The notes under the pieces are model-generated. The model was not told where the DNA came from. It was given only the letters and a program-made list of their open reading frames with translations, and searched no databases. Below, one piece after another: positions 50,447 through 59,182 of a DNA stretch of 64,000 bases. Source of the stretch: JANQIO01 sp965229625 (lineage in GTDB: Bacteria > Pseudomonadota > Gammaproteobacteria > Pseudomonadales > Halieaceae). Position 1 is the stretch's first letter; each line of letters begins with the position of its first letter. Position numbers and translations under genes: made by a program. The DNA is taken from positions 186,001 to 250,000 of the forward strand of contig CBDDJJ010000001.1 of the NCBI GenBank assembly GCA_965229625.1, given 5' to 3'.

Positions 50447-52686
50447 CCAGGGCGGTAGCGGCGGCTGGCGCGGGCTTCCACGTCTTCCCGGTAGAACGCG
50501 ACCTCCTTGAAGTCGCGGTTCACGTAGCGTTCGGCCTGGTCCAGGAAGTGCGGTGAGCTGGGATCACCGCTCTGGCCGCCGGCCAGCAGGGATTTCGCCC
50601 GCACCCTGTCACCAAATTCCACGACCGCCACAAAGCTGTTGCCGCGGTAGCCGTACAGGCGTCGTGTGTCTTTGCCCGGGCGCGAGCCATAGGCTGCCAG
50701 TGCACCCCAGCGGCCGGTGGTCATGCCCACGGGCAGGCTGTCCCGGTCATCGTCAAAGCCGGCGTCGATGTCGCCGTTCAGGCGCTGGAAGCGGTTGATT
50801 TCGCCCCAGGGCGTTTGCCAGTCGCCAAAATCCGCCTGAAGTTCTGCCACAACGCCAGCCAGCAATTCCAGCCGGGCTTTTGGCGGCAGCCGCTGCGCGG
50901 ATTCAGCGATCCACTGCATGCGGCTGGCACGGCCACCGCGCTGCCAGTCGGAGAGGATTTCAAGGCCATAGAAATGGGCCAGGCTCATGGCGATGGAATC
51001 CTCTGCCACGTTGCGATCCCAGTTGGCGAGGGTGGCAACCGGTTCAGCCAGCGCGGGGAAGTCCTCGCCCTCGCTGTCCCAGGCGGCAAGCAGGTCCGGC
51101 ACCAGCACGTCGAAAGCGGGCAGAGCGGGGTGGTAGGCCAGCGCGATCAACTCGTCCATCGACATCTTGTCGTCGGCACCGGTGGCAAAGTCGTCCAGCA
51201 GCAGGGCCGCGTGCACGCCGCGGTAGTTCTCCGGGTCGGGTGCCATGTAGGCGGGATAGTTTTCGCGCCTGGGGCTGTCTGCGCCGGCGACGGTGAAGGG
51301 TGTGGAGTTGCAGTTCTGCAGCCAGCCAACGCCCGGGTTGACCAGGTGCACGGTGTCTTCGACCTCGTGCAAGCCCTGCCAATCGGTGGCCGGGTCGCTG
51401 CCGTCCACCGGCTGTGAGTAGTCAAAGCGGGTATCCCGGCGCGGCATGAAATTGCCATGGTAGTAGGCAATGGTGCCGCTGGAGTCTGCATACACCGTGT
51501 TGTTGGAGGAGTTGGTGCGGATGTCCATGATCTCGCGAAAGCCGGCGTGATCCGACTGCCTGGTGCGCAGCCAGGATTGGCGCAGGGCGTTGACCGGGTC
51601 CCAGTTGATTTTGGTGGCCACCCAGCGGCCGTCGCGCATGTGGGTGATGGGACCGTGGTGGGTGCGCAGCAGGGGGAACTGGCGCTCCGCCTGCTTGCTG
51701 CCTTCCCGGTACTTCAGGGTCACGGTATCCAGGGATATCGGCCGCAGGCGTTCGCCGTAGCGGTATACCCACTGGCCGTCGCGGTTCAGCACGTCCTCGA
51801 CAAACTCATCCATGAAATCCGCGTAGGTGGAGGTGTGCATCCAGCCGGTGCGTTCGTTGAAGCCCTGGTAGATGAAGAACTGCCCCCAGGTCACGGCGCC
51901 GTAGGCGTTGAGCCCTTCCTCGCTGACCATGTGGTATTCACTGCGGAAGTAGAAGGAGGTATGAGGGTTGATCAACAGCAGGGTGTTGCCGCTGTCGGTG
52001 TGCCAGCCGGCCAGGGCGATCCCGTTGGAGCCGCTGGGCTCGGCGGCGTCAGCGCGGGAAGCCGCCGGCTCGGCCGCCGGCAGGCCGCTGAGAATGTCGT
52101 CCACGCTGCGGTCGTAGAAGGCCTCGATGCCGCCCAGGGGTACCTGCTCGATATCGCCGCCGATGGAGCCTTCAAAGAAATACATGGGCATCCAGGGTTC
52201 AAACCGGGTCAATAGCCGCGGCGTGACCTCCGGGTGCGTGCGCAGGTAGTAGTTGAGGCCGTCAGCAAAGGCGATGCACAGGTTCTTGAGCCAGTCCGGG
52301 GCGCTGGCATAGGCCTGGCGAGCCTCGATCTCGGTCATGTACAGCCGTGCCCGCAGGTCGCTGAACAGGGCCTGTTCGCCTTCCACTTCCGCCAGGCGGC
52401 CCAGTGCCCAGATGTAGTTGCGTTCTACCCGCGGAAAATCATCTTCAGCCTGGGCATACAGCAGGCCGAACACGGCGTCGGCATCGGTCTTGCCGTAGAC
52501 GTGCGCGACCCCGTAGTCATCACGGATGATCTCGACGTTGTCCGCGCGGGTTTGCTGGCGCAGGGCTTCCGCATCTAGGGGCGTACCTGTATCGCTGGCG
52601 TCCGGTGGCGGCGCGGGCTCGGAGCAGGCGCCGAGCAGAGCGAGCAGGGCCAGCGCCAGGGCCGGCCAGAGGTTGCCTCGCGGCAT
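50434..52686 (-). CDS. Penicillin acylase family (N-terminal nucleophile) lipoprotein
   Basis: A 750-residue Ntn hydrolase precursor that should self-cleave into alpha and beta subunits. It has a lipoprotein signal (LLGAC, about residue 21), RDDYGVAHVYGKTDADAVFGLLYAQAEDDF of the alpha chain, and SGSNGIAL where the Ser before Asn would be the beta-chain nucleophile. Later NPHTSF and TGRWG are typical. Substrates of the family are penicillins, acyl-homoserine lactones or other amides; AHL acylase is plausible for a lipid-anchored marine enzyme but unproven. It is downstream of the CBS gene (seven-base gap). Confidence 0.9.
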   Translation of the reverse strand: MPRGNLWPALALALLALLGACSEPAPPPDASDTGTPLDAEALRQQTRADNVEIIRDDYGVAHVYGKTDADAVFGLLYAQAEDDFPRVERNYIWALGRLAEVEGEQALFSDLRARLYMTEIEARQAYASAPDWLKNLCIAFADGLNYYLRTHPEVTPRLLTRFEPWMPMYFFEGSIGGDIEQVPLGGIEAFYDRSVDDILSGLPAAEPAASRADAAEPSGSNGIALAGWHTDSGNTLLLINPHTSFYFRSEYHMVSEEGLNAYGAVTWGQFFIYQGFNERTGWMHTSTYADFMDEFVEDVLNRDGQWVYRYGERLRPISLDTVTLKYREGSKQAERQFPLLRTHHGPITHMRDGRWVATKINWDPVNALRQSWLRTRQSDHAGFREIMDIRTNSSNNTVYADSSGTIAYYHGNFMPRRDTRFDYSQPVDGSDPATDWQGLHEVEDTVHLVNPGVGWLQNCNSTPFTVAGADSPRRENYPAYMAPDPENYRGVHAALLLDDFATGADDKMSMDELIALAYHPALPAFDVLVPDLLAAWDSEGEDFPALAEPVATLANWDRNVAEDSIAMSLAHFYGLEILSDWQRGGRASRMQWIAESAQRLPPKARLELLAGVVAELQADFGDWQTPWGEINRFQRLNGDIDAGFDDDRDSLPVGMTTGRWGALAAYGSRPGKDTRRLYGYRGNSFVAVVEFGDRVRAKSLLAGGQSGDPSSPHFLDQAERYVNRDFKEVAFYREDVEARASRRYRPGEQP

Positions 52687-52693
52687 GCTGGCC

Positions 52694-53119
52694 TCAGGCC
52701 TGCTGGGTTTTGCGGCGCGAGTACTCCATCAGCGCCCACAGTACGTTGCTGCTGCTGACCTGGCCGACCAGGCGTCCATCGGTGATCACCGGGCGCCGGC
52801 GCTGGCGGGTTTTTAGCATGTCCTGGGCCACTTCCACGATACCGTCACCGGGGGTGCATGAGTTGACGTTGGTTTTCATCACTTCCTTGACCAGGTAGTG
52901 CTCGGCGTCGCCGTCGTTGTAGATGCTGTCGAGGATCGCCTCCAGGCATTCGATCTCGGAAAGAATGCCCACCACGCAACCGGCATCATCCGTGACGGTG
53001 AGTCCGGTCAACTTGTACTCCACGATCATCTCCACGGCCTGCACAATGTTGGCGCCCTGGTTGATGGTCAGCGGGTTCTTGCGCATGCAGTCCTTGATAG
53101 TGGTTGGTCTGTTTGGCAT
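52694..53119 (-). CDS. CBS domain pair protein
   Basis: A 141-residue protein made of two CBS domains (about 10-62 and 78-132; TIKDCMRKNPLTINQGAN, EVMKTNVNSCTPGDG and RRPVITDGRLVGQVS). Such modules bind adenine nucleotides and regulate partner proteins. AGGA lies about eight bases before the ATG. No catalytic domain. Confidence 0.9.
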   Translation of the reverse strand: MPNRPTTIKDCMRKNPLTINQGANIVQAVEMIVEYKLTGLTVTDDAGCVVGILSEIECLEAILDSIYNDGDAEHYLVKEVMKTNVNSCTPGDGIVEVAQDMLKTRQRRRPVITDGRLVGQVSSSNVLWALMEYSRRKTQQA

Positions 53120-53167
53120 GGAGAGTTCCTTATTATTGCTTGGGTTTACCGGATTGCCGCGGGCGCT

Positions 53168-54067
53168 TCAGGCCTGGATCCAGTCCACAACCGTCTGGGC
53201 CCAGCGCGGACCGTCAGTATTCTGTACGAAGTGACCGCCATGCAAGGTCACATGGGGTTGGCCCGCGGTACCGGGCACCCGATCCAGGAAAATTTTGTAG
53301 GCCTCGCCGAGGATCGGGTCGCCGTCGGAGAAGCACATCAGGGCGGGCTTTTCCCAGGCCTCCAGCACCTTCCAGGCCGCGAGGTTGGGCTCGCGGGCGG
53401 GATCATCCGTGGAGATGGGCACCAGGGTCGGGAACTGGCGCGCACCGGCCTTGTATTCGTCCGCGGGGAAGGGGGCGCGGAAGGCATCGATTTCCGCCTC
53501 GGTCAGGTCGCCATTGCCCAGCTCGTTGCAGATGAAGCCAATGTCGAAGACCGGGTCTTCCTGGCTGAACTGGCGCCAGGCCATGAAAGCGTCATTGGCG
53601 GGCATGTCGCCGGTCGGCAGCATGGTGTTGCCGATCGAGAAGCGTGCGAAGTGGTCCGGGTTTTCCGCCAGCAGTCGCAGGCCGAGCAGGCCGCCCCAGT
53701 CCTGGCCGATAAAGGTCACATCACGCACCTCCATGGCCAGGAACCAGTCGGTGATCCAGTCCATGTGGGACTGGTAGCTGTAGTCGTCGCGCTCGGCAGG
53801 TTTGTCAGAGCGGCCAAAGCCGATCAGGTCTGGCGCCAGCACCCGCATGCCCGCTGCCACGAACACCGGGATCATCTTGCGGTACAGGTAGCACCAGCTG
53901 GGCTCACCGTGCATGCACAACACCACCGGGCCGTCGCTGGGGCCCTCGTCGAGGTAGTGCAGGCGCAATTCGCCCAGCTTCGGGTCGTTGATGGTGTAGT
54001 AGTGGGGGGCAAAGTCGTAATCGGGCAGTGACTGGAACTGCTCGTCGGGGGTGCGGAGAACGCTCAT
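53168..54067 (-). CDS. Haloalkane dehalogenase
   Basis: A 299-residue alpha/beta hydrolase. The nucleophile is D123 in GQDWGG, followed by the halide-binding W124; H53-E55 of HGEPSW is the oxyanion/halide region, and HGGHF near the C-terminus carries the catalytic His. The pair D123-W124 matches the DhlA-type haloalkane dehalogenases, converting haloalkanes to alcohols. ATG at 54067 has AGGA eight bases upstream; the longer start at 54094 is less likely. Confidence 0.9.
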   Translation of the reverse strand: MSVLRTPDEQFQSLPDYDFAPHYYTINDPKLGELRLHYLDEGPSDGPVVLCMHGEPSWCYLYRKMIPVFVAAGMRVLAPDLIGFGRSDKPAERDDYSYQSHMDWITDWFLAMEVRDVTFIGQDWGGLLGLRLLAENPDHFARFSIGNTMLPTGDMPANDAFMAWRQFSQEDPVFDIGFICNELGNGDLTEAEIDAFRAPFPADEYKAGARQFPTLVPISTDDPAREPNLAAWKVLEAWEKPALMCFSDGDPILGEAYKIFLDRVPGTAGQPHVTLHGGHFVQNTDGPRWAQTVVDWIQA

Positions 54068-54151
54068 GCTTTTTTTCCTGTGCGGGTCAACCAAAGGCAG
54101 GTCAATGCGTTACGGGATTATAGCTACTGCGCGTATTGCAAGGAGGACTGA

Positions 54152-54523
54152 ATGCGATTTCCCGCGACATTTCTACAGCGCCCGGCTGCGCTGGTGCTAT
54201 TCGCTTTGCTGGCAGCCTGTTCCTCAGCCCCGGGCCCCATCGTCGATACCAAAGGCGTCAATATGACGCGTTACCACGAAGACCTCGACGACTGCGAAGC
54301 TTACGCCGACCAGGTTCGCATCGAACAGGGCGTGGCCAAGGGTGCCGCAGCAGGCGGCGCGGTGGGTGCTGCCGCCGGCGCTATTCTCGGTGAGAGTGTG
54401 GGCGAGTGGGCCGGTGTTGGCGCGGTGGCCGGGGGCGCGAAGTCCGGCATTCGCGGCGACCAGGAGAAGTCCCAGGTAGTCAAGCGCTGCATGCGCGGCC
54501 GCGGCTACAAGGTACTGAACTAA
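54152..54523 (+). CDS. Glycine-zipper lipoprotein (copy 1)
   Basis: A 123-residue outer-membrane lipoprotein. The lipobox is LLAAC, followed by a short linker, a charged helix with two cysteines (DDCEAYADQVR and VKRCMRGRGY) and a glycine-zipper helix GAAAGGAVGAAAGAILGESV (about 64-83). AAGGAGG precedes the ATG. It is a tandem duplicate of the gene at 54726. The 2TM glycine zipper suggests insertion in the membrane, function unknown. Confidence 0.82.
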   Translation: MRFPATFLQRPAALVLFALLAACSSAPGPIVDTKGVNMTRYHEDLDDCEAYADQVRIEQGVAKGAAAGGAVGAAAGAILGESVGEWAGVGAVAGGAKSGIRGDQEKSQVVKRCMRGRGYKVLN

Positions 54524-54534
54524 CGAGTCACCAG

Positions 54535-54561
54535 GCGCAGCCCGGGCTTGCCGGGCTGCGC
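54535..54561 (+). terminator. GC-rich hairpin after copy 1
   Basis: GCGCAGCCCGG-GCTTG-CCGGGCTGCGC is a perfect 11-bp stem, 11 bases after the stop. The following ATTCTTCCCCC is only partly T-rich, so termination strength is uncertain. Confidence 0.7.
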
Positions 54562-54725
54562 ATTCTTCCCCCGGCAAGCCGCTTCCTGTCGCCGGCGGGC
54601 AGCCCGGGGCGCTGCTCGTCGCGGCTGCGAAAGTCACTTGTGGTTTTTTTCTGTGCAAACGGAATTTTTTCTTGGGTGGTGCGTTGTTGAAGTACAGCCA
54701 CTGTGAAAACCATGAGGAGATTCAA

Positions 54726-55097
54726 ATGACCGTTCCCATTCCTTCCCTGCATCGCCTGCTGCTGGTGACCCTGCTGGGTGGCCTGGCGGCCTGTGCTTCA
54801 GCCCCGCGGCCCATCGTTGACACCCAGGGTGCTGACATGAGCAGCTACTACGCGGATCTTGGTGACTGCGAGCGCTATGCCGACGAGGTGCGCATGGAAC
54901 GCGGGGTCGCCAAGGGCGCCGCTGCCGGCGGTGCGGTGGGAGCTGCCGCGGGTGCCATCCTCGGTGAAAGTGTCCTCGAATATGCCGGGGTGGGTGCTGT
55001 CGCCGGTGGCGCCCAGTCCGCGATTCTCGCCGACCAGGAAAAATCCGAGATCGTGAAGCGCTGCATGAGTGGGCGAGGCTACAAGGTCCTGAACTAG
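54726..55097 (+). CDS. Glycine-zipper lipoprotein (copy 2)
   Basis: A 123-residue paralogue of the preceding gene: lipobox LAAC, identical zipper GAAAGGAVGAAAGAILGESV and identical ending GRGYKVLN, while the N-terminal third is more diverged. GAGGAG precedes the ATG. It converges on the Ppx/GppA gene only four bases beyond its stop. Confidence 0.83.
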   Translation: MTVPIPSLHRLLLVTLLGGLAACASAPRPIVDTQGADMSSYYADLGDCERYADEVRMERGVAKGAAAGGAVGAAAGAILGESVLEYAGVGAVAGGAQSAILADQEKSEIVKRCMSGRGYKVLN

Positions 55098-55101
55098 TGC
55101 C

Positions 55102-56637
55102 TCAGCGAATGGCCAGCCTGATGCCCAGCTTGCGCAGCTGGGCCTTTTCTTCCCGCAGTTCGTAGCTGGTCAGCGGGTGCTGTTCCAGCCAGTCGCTCGG
55201 GAAGCGCAACCTGATGCTCTGCGCCTTGGCGCTCACCTTCACCATCGGCAGCTCTTCCAGCTGCTCCACGTACTTGAAGGCGCAGGCCAGGCGCAGTATC
55301 GCCACCAGCCGGGCCGCACGCCGGTGGTCGCTGGCGGGCATGCCCGCCAGGTCTTCCAGCGGTAACTTGCGGCGGTGACCCCAGACCAGCAGGGCCAGGG
55401 TTTCCTGCTCATCCTGTGAGAACCCGGGCAGGTCGGCATTGCGCAGCAGGTAGGCGCCGTGGCGGTTGTAGTGCTTGTGTGAAATGGCCATGCCGATTTC
55501 ATGGGTGCGAGCCGCCCAGCGCAGCAGGTCCCGGTCTGCGTCTTCCAGTTCCCAGGCGTTGGCCACCGCATCAAACAGGTTGTTGGCGCGCTCTTCGACG
55601 GTCTCCGCAATCTGGGAGTCGGCACTGTAGCGTTGCATCAATGCGTTGATGGTGCGCTCGCGCACATCCTCGTGAGACAGCCTGCCCAGCAGGTCGTAGA
55701 TCACGCCCTCCCGAAGCGCGCCGCGACTGGGGCGCATCAGCTTGATGCCCAGCTCGTCAAAAATACCGGCGGTGATGGCGACACCGGCGACGATAACGTT
55801 GCGGCGGGTATCCGACAGCCCCTCGAGTTCGATCTTGTCGATGTGATCAAAGGCCAGCAGCATTTTCTCGAGGCTGGCCAGTCCGCTGCGATTGATGCCG
55901 CCCTCGCTCAAGCCATTGTTCTGGATGATGGCCTCGATGGCCTGCAGGGTGCCGGACGAACCCACGCAGTCTTCCCACTGTGAGGCGGAGAAGCGGTGGC
56001 GGATGTGGGAGACCTCCAGGCGCGCGGCGTCATAGGCCCGCCGGTAGCGCTTGGGCGTAATCCGGCCACGCTTCAGGAACTGGCGCGTATAAGACACACA
56101 GCCCATCTGCAGGCTTTCCAGCTTCTGCGGTTCGAAGCGCTGGCCGACAATGAACTCGGTACTGCCGCCGCCGATATCGACTACCAGCCGAGAGTGCTCG
56201 TCGTCGGCCAGGGTGTGGGCCACGCCGAGGTAAACCAGGCGGGCTTCCTCGCGGCCGTAGATGACATCGATGGGCACGCCCAGCAGGGCCTCGGCGGCAC
56301 TGGTGAAGTCCCGCCGGTTGCGCGCCTGGCGCAGGGCGTTGGTGCCGACGATGCGGGTGCGGTAAGGCGATACGCTGTCCAGCACCTGCTTGAAACGGGA
56401 CAGGCAGTCGATACCGCGGCGGATAGCCGCCTTGTTCAGCACACCGTCCTTGAGGCCAGCGCCCAGTTGTACCTTTTCAGCCAGGGTTTCCACCGGGCGC
56501 ATCTCGTTGTGTTCAACGCGGGCAACGATCAGGTGGAAGCTGTTGGAACCCAGGTCAATGGCGGCGAGTATGGCGCCGTCGGGTATGTCCTGTCCGGCTG
56601 AGGCTGGTACGGGGTCCGTGGGGACGACCTGCTGCAT
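55102..56637 (-). CDS. Exopolyphosphatase/guanosine pentaphosphatase (Ppx/GppA)
   Basis: A 511-residue actin-fold phosphatase. It has IDLGSNSFHLIVARV near residue 31, VVDIGGGSTEFIVG (phosphate binding) near 150 and VGSSGTLQAIEAII, then a C-terminal HD-type helical domain with RTHEIGMAISHKHYNRHGAYL. It degrades polyphosphate or pppGpp; from sequence alone Ppx and GppA activities cannot be separated. The length fits Ppx. Confidence 0.93.
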   Translation of the reverse strand: MQQVVPTDPVPASAGQDIPDGAILAAIDLGSNSFHLIVARVEHNEMRPVETLAEKVQLGAGLKDGVLNKAAIRRGIDCLSRFKQVLDSVSPYRTRIVGTNALRQARNRRDFTSAAEALLGVPIDVIYGREEARLVYLGVAHTLADDEHSRLVVDIGGGSTEFIVGQRFEPQKLESLQMGCVSYTRQFLKRGRITPKRYRRAYDAARLEVSHIRHRFSASQWEDCVGSSGTLQAIEAIIQNNGLSEGGINRSGLASLEKMLLAFDHIDKIELEGLSDTRRNVIVAGVAITAGIFDELGIKLMRPSRGALREGVIYDLLGRLSHEDVRERTINALMQRYSADSQIAETVEERANNLFDAVANAWELEDADRDLLRWAARTHEIGMAISHKHYNRHGAYLLRNADLPGFSQDEQETLALLVWGHRRKLPLEDLAGMPASDHRRAARLVAILRLACAFKYVEQLEELPMVKVSAKAQSIRLRFPSDWLEQHPLTSYELREEKAQLRKLGIRLAIR

Positions 56638-56730
56638 GGGTGAAAGGCTGATACCGCTCGTTGATCGACACGCCCCGTATGGTAAAGCAAAGCCTGTCGG
56701 CTGTCCCGCCGGGGCAGGCCCCGGATAAGG

Positions 56731-57285
56731 TCAGTGGCGCAGCTGCCAGGCGGTATAGGCCGCGCCGATAGCCACCAGCGCGCTCACTCCCAATACCGCC
56801 GGCGTGATCTTGGCCAGCTCAGAAAAGGGGTCACCGCTGCGTTGGGCGCGCAGCAGAGGCGGCAGCTCGACGCCGGCAGCAAAGATGGCCGAACCGATGG
56901 CGCCGGCCGCCAGCATCGCCCGGCCCGGGTTGTCGGCGGGAACCAGCCAGGCCAGCACGAACACGGCAATCCAGCTGCCGAGCTGGCCGGCCACGCTCAT
57001 TACATTGAACTGCCCCAGGCTGTTGCTGGCAAAGTCGTAGTCATAGATCAGCAGGGTGAGTTTGTCGGCCGGCGTCACCCGGGCACCGGCCAGGCGCGCG
57101 CCAGCGAGATGTAACCATTCATGTATCACCGTCGCCCAGGTGAAACCGACCACGGCCGCCAGCGCAATCGACAGGCCACCCGCCAGCCCATGGCCGGTCG
57201 CGGTGTACCAGCTGTCCGTGGCCTGCCACAGGAAAAAGATGAAAGCTGCAAAGCCAAAATGCAGGGCGGCGTTTTTATAAAGCAT
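56731..57285 (-). CDS. Membrane zinc metallopeptidase-like protein
   Basis: A 184-residue protein with four predicted transmembrane helices. The helix TWATVIHEWLHLAGARLAGA has HEWLH (HExxH) as in site-2-protease-like membrane metallopeptidases; a later NVMSVAGQLGSWIAVF could supply the third ligand region, though a canonical NPDG is not obvious. No good ribosome binding site is seen. Enzyme activity is a prediction. Confidence 0.66.
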   Translation of the reverse strand: MLYKNAALHFGFAAFIFFLWQATDSWYTATGHGLAGGLSIALAAVVGFTWATVIHEWLHLAGARLAGARVTPADKLTLLIYDYDFASNSLGQFNVMSVAGQLGSWIAVFVLAWLVPADNPGRAMLAAGAIGSAIFAAGVELPPLLRAQRSGDPFSELAKITPAVLGVSALVAIGAAYTAWQLRH

Positions 57286-57401
57286 GAATTTATGCCGTGT
57301 TGCTACGCACTGTATACGCGCTGCCGTCCATCGCCGGATTTACGGCGGCCGACCTGTCCGGTGTATGCTGTGGCGACCGGCAGCAATGGATAACACGCCC
57401 T

Positions 57402-58448
57402 ATGCGCGCAATGATTGAAAACTTCAGGATTGTGCCCGCTGGCCACTGCGGCAGCGGCAGTATGCGCAACCTGATCTACCACTACTGTGGCCTGGACCTG
57501 CCAGAGGGTGTGGTATTCGGCCTGGGTGCCGGGCTGGACGCAGTCTACTTTGAATACCCGGATGCCAGGCCGCCTCTCATGGCGTTTGGCCGCGGCTCCA
57601 CCATGGAGGCGGACATTGCCCGCACCCTGGGTATCGACTACAGCGAGCAGATGGAGCCCGACAACGACAAGGCCTGGGAAGATGTGAAGGCGGAAGTCCT
57701 GGCGGGCCGTCCGACCATGCTGTCCGGCGACATCTTCTACCTTGATTACCGGGAGTACACCGTCCACTTCCCCGCCCATCGATTTATCCTGCTGGGTTTC
57801 GATGAGGAGGCCGGCGAGGTGTACATCGCCGACCGCATCAATGATTACCCGGAAACCTGCTCCATGCAGGCGCTCACACAGAGCCGCAACCCACCGGTGG
57901 GCATTTCCACCTACAACCAGTGGGGCAAGTTCCACTCCGGGGAGGTGCAGCACAGCCTGGCGGAAGCCGCATCCCGCGCCCTGCGCATCACTGTGGAGCG
58001 CATGCAGGGCATCGACACCTCCCAGCGTGAGCTGATGTCCGCAGCCGCCGGCAACGGTCGCTGCGAGGCCGGCCTGGCCGGGCTTGCGGCGCTTTGCGAT
58101 GCGGTAGATAGCTGGCCGGGCCTCGATGATGCCGCCGATCGACTGGTGTATCTCGACAATGCCATCGTCAAGTTTGGTACGGGCGGCGGCTTCTTCCGCA
58201 ACCACTTCGCGGTATTCCTGGCCTGGGCGCGCGAGCACGATACTGCGCTGGTGGCCGCCGATGACGTGGCCCTGGCCGTGCGTGTCGCCGAGCGCTGGAA
58301 TGCGCTGTCGCCGGCCCTGCGTGAGCTGGCAGCGGTACCCGAAGCGGAGGCGGGTTGGCAGCGTGTGAGCGGGCGCTTGCGCAGTATCCTCGAAGACGAA
58401 ACGGCGCTGATGGAACAACTGGGAGACCGGTTGCAGCAGGCGGCCTGA
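57402..58448 (+). CDS. BtrH N-terminal domain/DUF4872 protein
   Basis: A 348-residue protein. The N-terminal half (about 10-135; HCGSGSMRNLIYHYCGLDLP, GLGAGLDAVYF, HRFILLGFDEEAGEVYIADR) is the BtrH_N fold, a papain-like transferase whose Cys (in HCGS) and His (in HRF) can carry acyl groups; the C-terminal half is DUF4872. BtrH takes part in butirosin side-chain transfer, but no other antibiotic genes are here. ATG at 57402 and ATG at 57411 are both possible. Confidence 0.83.
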   Translation: MRAMIENFRIVPAGHCGSGSMRNLIYHYCGLDLPEGVVFGLGAGLDAVYFEYPDARPPLMAFGRGSTMEADIARTLGIDYSEQMEPDNDKAWEDVKAEVLAGRPTMLSGDIFYLDYREYTVHFPAHRFILLGFDEEAGEVYIADRINDYPETCSMQALTQSRNPPVGISTYNQWGKFHSGEVQHSLAEAASRALRITVERMQGIDTSQRELMSAAAGNGRCEAGLAGLAALCDAVDSWPGLDDAADRLVYLDNAIVKFGTGGGFFRNHFAVFLAWAREHDTALVAADDVALAVRVAERWNALSPALRELAAVPEAEAGWQRVSGRLRSILEDETALMEQLGDRLQQAA

Positions 58449-58460
58449 GGGCGGGTGTCG

Positions 58461-58787
58461 ATGGACGAACAGCAGCAGGGACCCGCCGCCTCAACTGACG
58501 AACAGGCGGACATCAGGGTCCTGGCCTGCGTGCAGTGCGAAGGCCCGGTGCCTTCCAATGCGCCCAAATGCTACACCTGCGGTGCCCCGCTCACCGGCAA
58601 GGAGTTCGCCTACATCGCCCGGCAGGCCTCGGGGCCGGATATCCAGGGCATGATCAAGTGGTGGGCTATCCTCAGCCTCGGTGTGTTTGCGCTGGGCGGG
58701 TTTTCCTTCGGTATTGGCTCCTCGCTGGCGTTTACGGCGATTACGTTGGTGTACTTGATCCGAATCTTGCGGGCGTATTATTTATAG
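58461..58787 (+). CDS. Zinc-ribbon membrane protein
   Basis: A 108-residue protein with a zinc ribbon near residues 23-42 (CVQCEGPVPSNAPKCYTCGA) and two C-terminal helices (WWAILSLGVFALGGFSFGIG and LAFTAITLVYLIRIL). ATG at 58461 is preferred over GTG at 58455. It lies just after the BtrH-like gene and just before a repeat tract. Confidence 0.72.
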   Translation: MDEQQQGPAASTDEQADIRVLACVQCEGPVPSNAPKCYTCGAPLTGKEFAYIARQASGPDIQGMIKWWAILSLGVFALGGFSFGIGSSLAFTAITLVYLIRILRAYYL

Positions 58788-59115
58788 GACCGCTGGAGAT
58801 CGCGTCTCTAAGGGGGTTGGGAGGCGCTACGTCACTGCCTTGCTTTTTATTAGGCCGCTATAGATTGCGTCTCTAAGGTAGTTGGGAGGCGCTACGTCAC
58901 TGACAAGCCTTTTTTTGGACCGTCATAGACTGCGTTTCTTAGGGGGTGGGAGGCGCTGTTTGTTAGACCGCTGGAGATCGCATCTCTAAGGGGGTTGGGA
59001 GGCGCTGTTTGTTAGACCGCTACAGATTGCGTCTCTGAGGGGGTTGGGAGGCGCTGTTTGGTAGACCGCTGGGGATTGCGTCTCCAAGGGGGTTGGGAGG
59101 CGCTACGTCACCGTT
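58787..59115. repeat. Six-copy intergenic hairpin repeat
   Basis: Six copies of a core resembling GACCGCTGGAGATCGCGTCT followed by CTAAGGGGGTTGGGAGGCGC start at 58787, 58853, 58917, 58965, 59014 and 59063, with periods 66, 64, 48, 49 and 49. In most copies GCGTCTC can pair with GAGGCGC (one G-U pair). The first two copies carry extra CTACGTCACTG and a T-rich tail. It fills the gap between two convergent genes; 59116-59182 shows no further feature. Confidence 0.85.
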
Positions 59116-59182
59116 GGAGTTCTTGTTGGCAGGTGCTGATAGCAGGCTCGCTAATGAGAGCGAGGTGCGAATCACCTTGCCA

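Noticed and set aside
58787..59115. CRISPR-like array
   Set aside because: Repeat units are continuous and diverged with periods from 48 to 66, there are no unique equal-length spacers, and no cas genes are near.
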